DNA from: Mucilaginibacter straminoryzae
GTDB lineage: Bacteria; Bacteroidota; Bacteroidia; Sphingobacteriales; Sphingobacteriaceae
Reading direction: 5' to 3'
Assembly (NCBI RefSeq): GCF_022953055.1
Contig: NZ_JALJEJ010000004.1
Span: forward strand, 62,001 to 126,000
Length of the DNA: 64,000 nt
This document shows, piece by piece, positions 1 through 11,917 of the stretch. The position numbers were made by a program, and so were the translations under genes. Position 1 is the stretch's first letter, and the number at the start of each line of letters is the position of its first letter. The notes beneath the pieces were generated by a model. The model saw only the letters and a list, made by a program, of their open reading frames with translations. It had not been told where the DNA came from and did not search any database.

Positions 1-1103
1 GTCAGGTCTATAATCTTATCTTTGGGTATACACAATTCGTCGGGCAGTTGCAGTGCGGTAGAACGCTCACTCACTCGCCACACTTCGCCCGTTTTTCCTT
101 CATACTGATGAATCCTGGGCTCTGAAGACAATTCTATCGCGTTGATCTTGAGGCTTTGCTTCCACTTGGCAAAATCAAGATCTTCGGCACCGGGTTCAGA
201 ACCTTCTTTATCATAAACCAACCGGTAAAAACGGGCTGTGGTGGTGGGAATAACATTGGTGACCGGTGCATCTCCATCCTGCCAGCCATGTCGTGGCGCT
301 TTCAGTTGCGTTAGTGTCCGAAAGGCTTTACCATCATCACTCACTTCAATTGTCAACCTTTCTGCCTGGTAATTTGGTGCAGCACTGCGAATCTGTAAAG
401 AGCGGCAGGTAAAGGGCTCTTTAAATCCCAGCTGAATCCAACAGGGATCGCTACTGCTGAAGGTTTTCTTATTACCTTTTTCAACCAGAAACTGCGGATC
501 AATATCCTTTACGCTGGTTGTCACTTTGGGTACCTGCTTATAAGAAGTTACGCCCGAACCGGGCAAAGCCGGGTAAGCCAGTATTTTAATGTCGTGGTAG
601 TAATCTTTGTAATGTGCAGGCGTAATTAAGGTATCAGTAAACGTTGTGCCGCCCTTCACCCGGGTTTGGCTCGAAACCACCTTCTGCATAGAAAGCTGAG
701 GCGTTATCCAGGGACCACCAGCCAGCGCAAAGCCATCAGAATCATGGATACCCAATTCCAGCCCCAACCTGCCGGCTTCCTGCACGGCGAACTTGACCAT
801 ACCCCACCACTCCGGCGTTAACTGAACAACCAGCGGATTAATATAAGGCGGATTAGCAGGCGGTTTAATACAGACCAGGTAAGCCGCGCCTATGCCTTCC
901 TGCTTCATGGCTTCCAGGTCTGCCGTAATTCCTTCGCGGGTCACCGCACCCTGCATCCAGTACCATAACACTCTCGGTTTTGCAGCGGCGGAGGGGTGAA
1001 GAAAAGCCCGGGTGACAACATCAGCGGGAGCAGTACCTTTTTTCTGCCCCATCCCGTTCAGGCAGGCAACTAAGATCAGCGCAAGTAAAGCCAACTTTTT
1101 CAT
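1..1103 (-). CDS. GH106 alpha-L-rhamnosidase, N-terminal part (C-terminus outside window)
   Basis: The minus-strand frame opens at an ATG at 1101-1103 and stays open to the window edge, giving about 367 N-terminal residues. After a hydrophobic leader with a possible lipobox (LVAC, Cys14) comes the stretch WYWMQGAVTREGITADLEAMK-like at about 47-67, followed by HDSDGFALAGGPWI and SMQKVV. These are characteristic of the GH106 TIM-barrel start, where 'W-W/M-x-G ... T+EGI..DLE.MK' and 'GGPWITP..SM+KVV' are conserved. Residues about 190-340 look like a discoidin/galactose-binding insertion. GH106 enzymes remove terminal alpha-L-rhamnose from pectic side chains. It is last in-window in the long operon, 3 nt after the GH2 gene. 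The catalytic glutamates lie beyond the edge and cannot be checked. Family call is confident; exact linkage is not known. Confidence 0.85.
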   Translation of the reverse strand, partial: MKKLALLALILVACLNGMGQKKGTAPADVVTRAFLHPSAAAKPRVLWYWMQGAVTREGITADLEAMKQEGIGAAYLVCIKPPANPPYINPLVVQLTPEWWGMVKFAVQEAGRLGLELGIHDSDGFALAGGPWITPQLSMQKVVSSQTRVKGGTTFTDTLITPAHYKDYYHDIKILAYPALPGSGVTSYKQVPKVTTSVKDIDPQFLVEKGNKKTFSSSDPCWIQLGFKEPFTCRSLQIRSAAPNYQAERLTIEVSDDGKAFRTLTQLKAPRHGWQDGDAPVTNVIPTTTARFYRLVYDKEGSEPGAEDLDFAKWKQSLKINAIELSSEPRIHQYEGKTGEVWRVSERSTALQLPDELCIPKDKIIDL

Positions 1104-1106
1104 ACC

Positions 1107-4400
<3,294 letters not shown>

Positions 4401-6593
4401 TTAAATAGCCGAATATTTTATCTGATAATCCTTACCACCGCTAACGGCCATCTCATATTTGCCGTTACCCAGGCTTTTAATTATTGCGCCTTTGCAGCTT
4501 GGTTTGCTTTTGCTTTTAAAGCGTAGTACACCATTACCCGCGGCTGCACTAATCTTCATCTCCACTTTGCTGCAATACACCTTAATATCTCCTTTCGGCG
4601 TCGGTACCGTACCTTCCATCCATTGCAGGCCGCCCAAAACCGGCTCTATCCTGTAGGTTTCGTAACCGGCTGTTTCAGGCTTTACACCCAGGTAGTATTT
4701 ACCCAGCAAGTAAATAGGACTTGCTCCCCAGGCGTGGCAAAGGCTTTTACCGAACGGGCGGCCGTACATGGCATAGTGTTCTGCCCCGCTCTTTGCGGGG
4801 TTGTATTCCTCCCAAAAAGATGTTGCACCTAACTTGAGCATGCCGCCCCAATAGTCTTTCATTTCTTTTAATACCTTAGCCTGATCGCCCAAGGCACAAA
4901 GGGCCTCCAGCTCGTAAAAACGCATATAAGGCGTGGTGATCTTCGGCACCTGGTTGTTCAGCAGCACATACTTCTTTACATCCTGCCGCTGTTGCTCGTT
5001 CAAGTAATCAAAAAACACTGCGAACATATTAGTATACCGGGTGACATTGTCCGTTGCCTTGCCGTTAATACGGCTGTGTACAAAGGCATGTTTATCCTGG
5101 TTCCAATAGTAACTGAACAGTTTCTTTTTCAGGTCTGAAGCTTGCGCATCATAAGTAACGGCATCAGCCTGCTCTCCTGCTATTTTAGCACATAGCGCCA
5201 CGGTTTCCAGGCTGCGGCAAAGCAATAATTGCTCAAAGCTTACCTGCCCCTGTTTGCTTAATCCATCCGCCCAATCAATGAATACCCAATCGCCTGGTAA
5301 ACCTTCCATCAACCCGTCCTGGTCGCGCCGTTTCAGGCAGAAGTTCATCAGCGTTTGCATTTGTTCGTAATGGTTTTTGATGAACGCCTGGTCGCCGGTA
5401 TAGCGGTAATAATCATAAATACCCAGGAACCAATAGAACGTATAGTCCATAATGGTATTAATATGGCTGGTCACCGGGTCTTTGCCGCGCAGTGCGAGCA
5501 AGGTATGTGTTACCTCGGGCGAGTCGAAGAACAGGTAATAGTTCATCAGGTAGCTTTGGTAAGCGTCGCCCGACCATACCCACCGGTCGCGCTTAATGCC
5601 ATCAATGAAAAACTCGCGGGTGTTTAATTGCAGCGTATAGGCCGCGACATCGTATATCTTGTTGATCTCCTCGTCAGAACACTTAAAGCTGCCGCGACGT
5701 GTCTCCGGATTGTATTCATACAGCATGGAAACATCGTTAGCAGAAAGGCCTTCAAACTGAATATTCACATAACGAAAAGCACGGCTGCCTTCTAATGTAT
5801 AATCCGCAGCTTCTGGTTGATTGACCTCGATCTCATCCGCCAGTTCGCCTTTTTGCGTATCCAGCGCTTCCTCTTTAGATTCACCATAGTAAATCTTGAT
5901 CTTTCCTTTACCCTTCAGGTTGTGGAGCTTTACATAGCCAAAGGTCTCTTTGCCAAAATCTGCAAAAAAGTGATGATCTTCTTTCTGAACATCCGCCGCC
6001 TTTTGCTCCTGAACAGGTAGGCGGAAAGCAGACGGTGCTAATTTAGGGTCTTGAAAATTCCAGCTTCCGGCAGGGAAATATTTGGTGGAAGAAATATCTG
6101 AAGTTTTACCGGATGCATCGATCCACTCCTTATCCTCATAAGTGACCCGCCACGAAGTATCCGTAAACACGTGCTTGCCTTCGATAAACACCGCGGGTAC
6201 GCTGGCTTGATTATAAATCTTCAGACTAACACGATGCTTGCCTGCAGGTACTTCAATTTTCTTCGGATACCCTGGCAGCGCCTTACCGTCTATCTTCAGG
6301 TTGTACTGCCCTTCTACATAAACATTGGCCGTTTCAGGTGCATCGAGCACAAAATCTTTATGAAAATCAATCAGTACATAATGGCTGTCCAGTTTCCAGA
6401 ATGGCGGCAGGAAAGAACCTCTTTCTGTACGGCGGTTCTGCATGCGGTTGCTCATCCATACCTCATAATCTCCGGGATACCAGATCCATGATGCCTTTTG
6501 TGCGAACACCGCTTCTGAGGAAGTCATCGACAGTAGCATGATAACGGCCTTGAACCACCTTCTGACTAATTTATTCGTAAAGCTTTTACCCAT
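4401..6593 (-). CDS. GH78-like alpha-L-rhamnosidase, secreted
   Basis: A 730-residue protein with a signal sequence (about 13-31, ending VFAQ), beta-sandwich domains to about 300, an (alpha/alpha)6 barrel (about 305-640) and a C-terminal beta domain. The barrel carries FFIDGIKRDRWVWSGD (about 328-343), the family-78 counterpart of the canonical CPQRDERLGWTGD acid motif, and ATSFWEEYNP further on, where the general base is expected. The 'GIKRDRW' variant marks a subgroup of Bacteroidota GH78-like proteins that are shorter than the canonical ones at 15375 and 41353. Role: exo-cleavage of terminal alpha-L-rhamnose, by homology. It lies 2 nt after the symporter gene stop. It could have drifted to another L-sugar, since the substrate loops are not readable from sequence. 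Confidence 0.82.
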   Translation of the reverse strand: MGKSFTNKLVRRWFKAVIMLLSMTSSEAVFAQKASWIWYPGDYEVWMSNRMQNRRTERGSFLPPFWKLDSHYVLIDFHKDFVLDAPETANVYVEGQYNLKIDGKALPGYPKKIEVPAGKHRVSLKIYNQASVPAVFIEGKHVFTDTSWRVTYEDKEWIDASGKTSDISSTKYFPAGSWNFQDPKLAPSAFRLPVQEQKAADVQKEDHHFFADFGKETFGYVKLHNLKGKGKIKIYYGESKEEALDTQKGELADEIEVNQPEAADYTLEGSRAFRYVNIQFEGLSANDVSMLYEYNPETRRGSFKCSDEEINKIYDVAAYTLQLNTREFFIDGIKRDRWVWSGDAYQSYLMNYYLFFDSPEVTHTLLALRGKDPVTSHINTIMDYTFYWFLGIYDYYRYTGDQAFIKNHYEQMQTLMNFCLKRRDQDGLMEGLPGDWVFIDWADGLSKQGQVSFEQLLLCRSLETVALCAKIAGEQADAVTYDAQASDLKKKLFSYYWNQDKHAFVHSRINGKATDNVTRYTNMFAVFFDYLNEQQRQDVKKYVLLNNQVPKITTPYMRFYELEALCALGDQAKVLKEMKDYWGGMLKLGATSFWEEYNPAKSGAEHYAMYGRPFGKSLCHAWGASPIYLLGKYYLGVKPETAGYETYRIEPVLGGLQWMEGTVPTPKGDIKVYCSKVEMKISAAAGNGVLRFKSKSKPSCKGAIIKSLGNGKYEMAVSGGKDYQIKYSAI

Positions 6594-6595
6594 AA

Positions 6596-8185
6596 TTAAT
6601 GTCCGTTGAAAATGAAATAAAGTACCACCATGACGATAACGAGCATCGCCCAGGCTATTTTTACCCTTTGGGTTGGTTTCGCAATATCATTCAGCTCGGC
6701 TTCTGTTGCCGTATAGGTTGTGCCGCTATGGTCAAACAGCGAGATCATGACGGCAACCAGCATCAGGAAAGCAAAAATCAGGAACGACAGCATCAGGTAA
6801 TGCGGCCAGAAAGGATGCGTATCCGGCGGCAGCACCCATAAGTAAACCACTCCCACGCCTAAACTAAAAGCCGAACCTACCGAAAGCGTAAAATTCACCG
6901 CCCTCCGGGTAGTGCGTTTCCAAAATACTGTCAGCAGGAATACAACAGATAAAGGCGGCGCAATGAACCCCAAAACCGACTGAAAGACATCGAACAGGTT
7001 CAACCCCTTGATACTGTCGATTGCCAGGGCGACAACAATGGCGAATACGCAACCTGCCACAACAGAAATGCGGCCCATCTTAATAATTTCCTTATCGGTA
7101 GCATCCGGGTTGAAATTCTTTACGTAAACATCCATTGTGAAAACTGTGCTTAAAGAGTTAAGCGACGAACCGATGGTACCCACTAATACGGCAATCAGCA
7201 CCACGATCACCAACCCGTTCATCCCCGGAGGGAACAGGTGCGTTACCATGGTCATGTAAGCCTCTGCAGGGTCTTTCAAACCCGGGAACAGCGCATAACA
7301 CAACACGCCGGTGAGGATAAACAGCGGCAGCGACAATATCTTTAGCCAGCCGATAAAGTTAACCCCCAGTTGACCTTGTTCCAGGTTCTTCGCCCCTAAC
7401 ACCGACTGCACCATCGCCTGGTCTGTACAGAAAAAGGCTACAGCCGAAACCGGATAGCCCAACAGAATGGCATACCAGGGATATTTTTTATCGCTGGCGG
7501 GGTGAATTAAATTCCAGTAATCATGCGGCACTTTATGGTAAAGCGCAGAAAGCCCACCCACTTTACTGATACCCAAAATGGTCAACGTGAGCGAAACCAA
7601 GATCAACAGGATCATCTGAAAAATATTGACCTTCGCAATGGCTTTCAGTCCCCCGGCAAAAGCAAACAAGCCTGCGAAAGACACCAGCACAATCACGGAT
7701 TGCCACATGGAAATACCCAGGATTTGTCGAACCAGGAAGCCACCGGCAAACAAGCCCAGCGAAAGCCACGAGATCAGGATTTTGATGAGCGCATAAACGG
7801 CAAGGATATTCTGGGTAGAATCGCCATAACGCTTACCCATAAACTCCGGCATGGTAGTGACATTCGCCGCTAAGTATTTTGGTGCGAACACCAATGCCAG
7901 CAGCATCAGGAACACAAACGCGTACCAATCGAAATTAGCTGCCACAATACCCGTGCTATAGCCAATACTGGCGAAGGCCAGTAGCATAGAAGGGCCCACG
8001 TTGGTGCCCCACATATTAAAGCCAATACTGGCCCAGCCCAGCGATTTATTAGCCAGGAAAAGCGTTTCGTCTTGTTTTGTTTTTTTACTAAAACTTACCC
8101 GGTAGCCGATAATGATCAGCACCAGCAGATAGCCAACAACAATCAGGTAGTCTAGCGTAGTAAGATGTTGTACCAGATTTCCCAT
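6596..8185 (-). CDS. Sodium/solute symporter (SSS family)
   Basis: A 529-residue integral membrane protein with about 13-14 hydrophobic helices, starting with a helix at about 10-28 and ending in VKIAWAMLVIVMVVLYFIF. The region ANKSLGWASIGFNMWGTNVGPS followed by MPEFMGKRYG is characteristic of SSS transporters (SGLT/PutP superfamily). It is the only inner-membrane transporter in this operon, so it probably carries the monosaccharide or acid sugar released in the periplasm into the cytoplasm with Na+. It lies 5 nt after the dehydrogenase gene and 2 nt before the rhamnosidase-like gene. Substrate is unknown; rhamnose or an acidic sugar is a reasonable guess given the nearby mutarotase. Confidence 0.9.
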   Translation of the reverse strand: MGNLVQHLTTLDYLIVVGYLLVLIIIGYRVSFSKKTKQDETLFLANKSLGWASIGFNMWGTNVGPSMLLAFASIGYSTGIVAANFDWYAFVFLMLLALVFAPKYLAANVTTMPEFMGKRYGDSTQNILAVYALIKILISWLSLGLFAGGFLVRQILGISMWQSVIVLVSFAGLFAFAGGLKAIAKVNIFQMILLILVSLTLTILGISKVGGLSALYHKVPHDYWNLIHPASDKKYPWYAILLGYPVSAVAFFCTDQAMVQSVLGAKNLEQGQLGVNFIGWLKILSLPLFILTGVLCYALFPGLKDPAEAYMTMVTHLFPPGMNGLVIVVLIAVLVGTIGSSLNSLSTVFTMDVYVKNFNPDATDKEIIKMGRISVVAGCVFAIVVALAIDSIKGLNLFDVFQSVLGFIAPPLSVVFLLTVFWKRTTRRAVNFTLSVGSAFSLGVGVVYLWVLPPDTHPFWPHYLMLSFLIFAFLMLVAVMISLFDHSGTTYTATEAELNDIAKPTQRVKIAWAMLVIVMVVLYFIFNGH

Positions 8186-8190
8186 AGATA

Positions 8191-9273
8191 TTAATTAAGT
8201 GCTGCTGCTGAAAGCTGGTACTCGGCCAATATATCCGCTACCTTTACGGGTAAGCCTGTTTTCAGTGTACGGTCCATCGCTTGCAGCAAGGCCACGGTAC
8301 CAATACCTTCTTTAATATCCGGGTAGGCCGTAAAGCCTTCAGTAATGCTATCGGCAAAATAATCCAGGTAGTTCTGATACTCCCCTGCGTGGTGGCTCTG
8401 CCCTTCGAACCGGAAGTAATGCTTCATGGTAGCATCGCCCCAACGCACAATCTTCTCCTCGCCGGTTTTATCAGTTACCGAATAGCGCAGTTCATGATAG
8501 TCCGCTTGTGAAGCGCCTACCGTTCCACGAAGGATCACTGTCATGCCGCTATCGCGTTCTGCGGGTTGTGTCGGCCCGGTATAAGCACCACTTACTCGTG
8601 CAATCCGTCCGTCACTTGCCTTAAAGATAAAGTGCATGGTGTCTTCATTTTTCAAACCTGCCGCCTTGCCGTTACTGCTGATCATGCCGTAACCCATTAC
8701 TTCTTCTACGTTTGGCAAATACCAGCGAATGAAATCAACCGGATGGCTCAGTCCGCCATACAACCACTTAAAGGCGCTTTCTAACGCCCAAGGCTTTTCC
8801 AGAAACCAGCGATGATCGGCATGGTAATGGCTTTCGACGGTAATCAATTCGCCGATCAATCCCGCTTCAAAATCTTTCCGCTGACGTTTTGCCGGTTCAA
8901 AAAAACGGGAGCTTTGCCCGATAAATACTTTTTTACCCGACTGCTCGGCAATCTTTAGTAATTCCTGCGCTTTGGACAGATCATCAATAAAAGGCTTGGT
9001 ACATACCACATGCTTGCCATGCAGCAAGGCCTGCTTTACATGCTCTGCATGTAAATGATCGGGCGTGTAAATAGCAATCACATCAATTTCCGAATCATCC
9101 AGCATCTCCTGGTAATTGGTGGTATAGTTGTGAAAATCAAATTCCTTAGCACGGTATTCGCACAACTCCTGGTTACGGTCGCAGATGGTTTTCAATTCGT
9201 ACCTGTCGCTGGCTAACGCCGCCGACATGGTGCTGCGGCCTTCTCCCAGTCCTAAAATCCCTAATTTTAACAT
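8191..9273 (-). CDS. Gfo/Idh/MocA family NAD(P)-dependent oxidoreductase
   Basis: A 360-residue cytoplasmic-looking protein without a signal peptide. The N-terminal Rossmann fold begins GILGLGEGR (about 5-13), with IAIYTPDHLHAEHVKQAL at about 70-87 and the TKPF motif near 95 (the usual E/T-K-P in which Lys contacts substrate). The C-terminal alpha/beta domain contains GGLSHPVDFIRWY, where the His-x2-D pair normally supports catalysis. Members oxidise or reduce sugars and their derivatives with NAD(P). It sits between the mutarotase-like gene (14 nt gap) and the symporter (5 nt gap), so it probably acts on the imported sugar. No sequence feature fixes the substrate. Confidence 0.85.
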   Translation of the reverse strand: MLKLGILGLGEGRSTMSAALASDRYELKTICDRNQELCEYRAKEFDFHNYTTNYQEMLDDSEIDVIAIYTPDHLHAEHVKQALLHGKHVVCTKPFIDDLSKAQELLKIAEQSGKKVFIGQSSRFFEPAKRQRKDFEAGLIGELITVESHYHADHRWFLEKPWALESAFKWLYGGLSHPVDFIRWYLPNVEEVMGYGMISSNGKAAGLKNEDTMHFIFKASDGRIARVSGAYTGPTQPAERDSGMTVILRGTVGASQADYHELRYSVTDKTGEEKIVRWGDATMKHYFRFEGQSHHAGEYQNYLDYFADSITEGFTAYPDIKEGIGTVALLQAMDRTLKTGLPVKVADILAEYQLSAAALN

Positions 9274-9287
9274 CTTCTATTTCGGGT

Positions 9288-9980
9288 TTATTGCTCGTTT
9301 ATTGGTTTTAAAAACACCCAGGTTTCGCCCGGCTTTGTACCAGCTATCCCCTCCTGGTATTTCTTCATGATATTATTCCATTCTGCAACTCGCGGGTTGT
9401 TCTCGGTGGTTTTAGGGTTCAGCTCATCCAAAGTTTTACCTTTGGGTATACTGATCACCAACATTAACTGCCTGCCGCTTTTATACACTATTAACTGCTG
9501 AAAATCTGCATTACAGAACCCGTTTGCTACCTCGGGCCACTTCGTAAACTGGCTGGCGTGGTATTGCAGGTACTGCTGTTGCATAGCAGGGGCTTTCACC
9601 AGGTTAGCAGTTAAAATTATATTCGTCCACTCGCCCGCTATTTTTGCTCCTTTACAATGCTGCTGTCGATTAAAGCGGTAAAAGGGTTGCGGATATTGCT
9701 TTACCTGAGCGCCAATGTAAGCCTTTGCCAAAGCCTTTTGAAGATCAGCGGTATGAGCTAAATCGCCATAAAACACCAGGTGGTTTTTCCAATGATATAT
9801 GGCTGAATCGGCAATGCGATAGTGGGAAGCAATACGATTCAACAACCTAGTATTTAGAGATTTACCTACCGGTCCGCTTACTTCGATAACTATTGGATGC
9901 GTACTTGTACGTTGCGCTTTAGCCCGAGAACCAACCATAATCCAGGCTACTACAAGTAAATAGCAGATAGAATGTCTCAT
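9288..9980 (-). CDS. Exported L-rhamnose mutarotase-like protein with extra N-terminal domain
   Basis: A 230-residue protein with a signal peptide (about 1-22, ending AKAQ). The C-terminal half (about 118-228) matches the L-rhamnose mutarotase fold: LVKAPAMQQQYLQYHA, WPEVANGFCNADFQQLIVY, a LMLVISIPKG strand, WNNIMKKYQ and a GETWVFLKPI tail correspond position by position to RhaM-type proteins, which interconvert alpha and beta anomers of L-rhamnose. The N-terminal half (about 28-110) is not a standard part of RhaM. It contains ADSAIYHWKNHLVFYGDL, which resembles the middle strand of the same ferredoxin-like fold and may be a diverged second copy. RhaM is normally cytoplasmic and about 104 residues. 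The gene overlaps the GH141-like gene by 4 nt (ATGA). A mutarotase beside rhamnosidases supports L-rhamnose as a product. Confidence 0.75.
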   Translation of the reverse strand: MRHSICYLLVVAWIMVGSRAKAQRTSTHPIVIEVSGPVGKSLNTRLLNRIASHYRIADSAIYHWKNHLVFYGDLAHTADLQKALAKAYIGAQVKQYPQPFYRFNRQQHCKGAKIAGEWTNIILTANLVKAPAMQQQYLQYHASQFTKWPEVANGFCNADFQQLIVYKSGRQLMLVISIPKGKTLDELNPKTTENNPRVAEWNNIMKKYQEGIAGTKPGETWVFLKPINEQ

Positions 9981-11917
9981 TGCTGCTCCTCCTTTTCTGC
10001 GTGGTTGATCGGCTGGTTATCGTTATTCACCTCTACATTTTTCAGCAGGTAGCGAAACTGGGGTTCTAACCCCGCATTTTGCCGGATGGTATTACTTACC
10101 GTCGGGCCGTTATTTTCCCATACATTACCCGGGCCATTGGCATTCTTCAGGTATTTTTCGGCAGGCGTCCAATTATCTTTCACCGTAATGCCCGAAGAAC
10201 CTTCGTCTGTATACAAGTAAAACCAGTGGTGCGGATCGTGCGCGTAAGAAACCTTGTAGATGCTATCCACCTCATTTTCGGTAATCATGGTACCAGGTTG
10301 GGCCGAAAGGGTATATATCCCGGCTACATCATAAAGGTGCCTGGCGTAGTGATGTATTTTATTCGCGCGGATGATATTATTACTCATCACATTGGCAGCC
10401 TTGGTCCACCCCCAGCCTACACTGATGCCGGTATAACCTACCTCGCAAACCTCGTTGTGAGAGATGTTGATATTCTTTACAAAACCGGCGCTGATGCCCA
10501 GGCAGCCCCAGTCTTCATTAGTGACATCATTTACCAGGTTATTATTAATATTCAATTTGGTAACAAATTCATTTACATCGGCCGGGTTATAGGGCAAATG
10601 CGCTTCATAACCTTCTTCAGAAAACACACCAGCCTGTATAGCCGAGCCGCCGATATCTTTGAACAGGTTGCCCGAAATCTCGTCGTCGTGGGTGTACTTC
10701 AGATAGTCTAATCCGGCAGAAGCCAGGTGGCGAAATGTGCAATTGTTAAATGAGGTGTGGTTAGCATAAGAAACCTGTACCGCCGCAGGTGGCCTGCCTA
10801 CCCAGGCCTGGTTCTCCAGCTTTGGCTTTTCAGGCGTGCCTGGCACTTTCAGCTTATACGCATCCAGCAAGTACATGCCCGACTGTAATGGCACATGCCC
10901 CTGTAGCGAAGGCCGAAGCCAGGTGGCGTATTCGAACGTAATGCCTTTGAAGTGAACGTTGCTTACCTGCCGTTCTGCCGTACCCTTAATTTCCACCAGG
11001 TTTTCCAATACAGGAACATTAACTGTGGCCTTGCTCATATCCTCGCCTTTGCGTGGCCAGTAATAAACCTTGCCGGTCTGCATATCCTCGAACCATTCGC
11101 CCGGGGTATCTAAAAAGGCAAGTGAATTGGTTAAATAAAACGGCGAGTTGCCGTTCATCTTCCCATCTTTATCTATCACTGCGGAAGGCCATGGATGTTC
11201 AAATTCGATGTGGCTTTCGGGTTGATAAAATGTCAGTTTGGTTTGCTCGCCTTGTTTAGCAACTGTCTTAACTCTCAAATTGGCAATGGCCCACATCTGG
11301 TGAATTACCATTTCCAATTGGACGTAGTCTCCCAAAGGCAGAGCTGAAGACGAAATAACCATTTCTTCCTTTTGTTTGTCGAGCGAAATAATCCGGGGCA
11401 TCTTCTCCCAATTGTTAACACTCCTGGCTCGGATGGCCTTGTTGCCGTTTACCCATAGCTGCCGGAACAAGATCTGGTTGCCCGCTATTCGCGGGGCATC
11501 TGCTACCCAAACTTTCCCTTTTGCTGTATTAGGTAACCCTTTTACCGGCTGTTTGAGCAATTGCCAACCCGCGATGTTCAGCCCGCCGCTGATAGCGGCA
11601 TTGGCACCCTGCTCGCATTCTATCCATGTTGGGGCTTGTTCCGTACCGGAGTCTTCGGGAAGTATACGAAGCGGCTCCTCTAATACGTACTCCCCCTGCT
11701 TTAAAATGATGTGAATTCCACTGGCGATGGTTGAATCTTTCAGCCTGCGCATTTCACGTGCTTTCCGTAAAGCTTTCGCAACCGTGCGCATCGGGCTTTC
11801 TTTGGTACCGGCATTGGCATCGTTACCCAAAGGCGATATCCAAATATCTGCAGCCTGCACGCGGGTTAAACCCAATACAACTGCTAATAACACGATATTT
11901 GCCTTTTTGCCGAACAT
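9977..11917 (-). CDS. GH141-like right-handed beta-helix glycosidase (candidate alpha-L-fucosidase)
   Basis: A 646-residue secreted protein with a signal peptide ending VQAA. It opens with IWISPLGNDANAGTKESP (about 25-42), the start typical of beta-helix enzymes, followed by many beta-helix coils with N-rich ladders. Near the C-terminus are DVAGIYTL (Asp530) and YTDEGSSG (Asp571). In the founding GH141 enzyme of the Bacteroides thetaiotaomicron RG-II system, as I recall, the two catalytic aspartates are also 41 residues apart in equivalent motifs, which supports this family. GH141 contains alpha-L-fucosidases acting on RG-II side chain A and some xylanases. It overlaps both neighbours in translation-coupled fashion (4 nt downstream; 1 nt TAATG upstream). 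A generic beta-helix protein is the alternative. Confidence 0.72.
   Translation of the reverse strand: MFGKKANIVLLAVVLGLTRVQAADIWISPLGNDANAGTKESPMRTVAKALRKAREMRRLKDSTIASGIHIILKQGEYVLEEPLRILPEDSGTEQAPTWIECEQGANAAISGGLNIAGWQLLKQPVKGLPNTAKGKVWVADAPRIAGNQILFRQLWVNGNKAIRARSVNNWEKMPRIISLDKQKEEMVISSSALPLGDYVQLEMVIHQMWAIANLRVKTVAKQGEQTKLTFYQPESHIEFEHPWPSAVIDKDGKMNGNSPFYLTNSLAFLDTPGEWFEDMQTGKVYYWPRKGEDMSKATVNVPVLENLVEIKGTAERQVSNVHFKGITFEYATWLRPSLQGHVPLQSGMYLLDAYKLKVPGTPEKPKLENQAWVGRPPAAVQVSYANHTSFNNCTFRHLASAGLDYLKYTHDDEISGNLFKDIGGSAIQAGVFSEEGYEAHLPYNPADVNEFVTKLNINNNLVNDVTNEDWGCLGISAGFVKNINISHNEVCEVGYTGISVGWGWTKAANVMSNNIIRANKIHHYARHLYDVAGIYTLSAQPGTMITENEVDSIYKVSYAHDPHHWFYLYTDEGSSGITVKDNWTPAEKYLKNANGPGNVWENNGPTVSNTIRQNAGLEPQFRYLLKNVEVNNDNQPINHAEKEEQQ

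Noticed and set aside
10079-10711. 210-codon plus-strand open frame
   Set aside because: Antisense shadow of the GH141-like gene, which has conserved motifs in the other strand.
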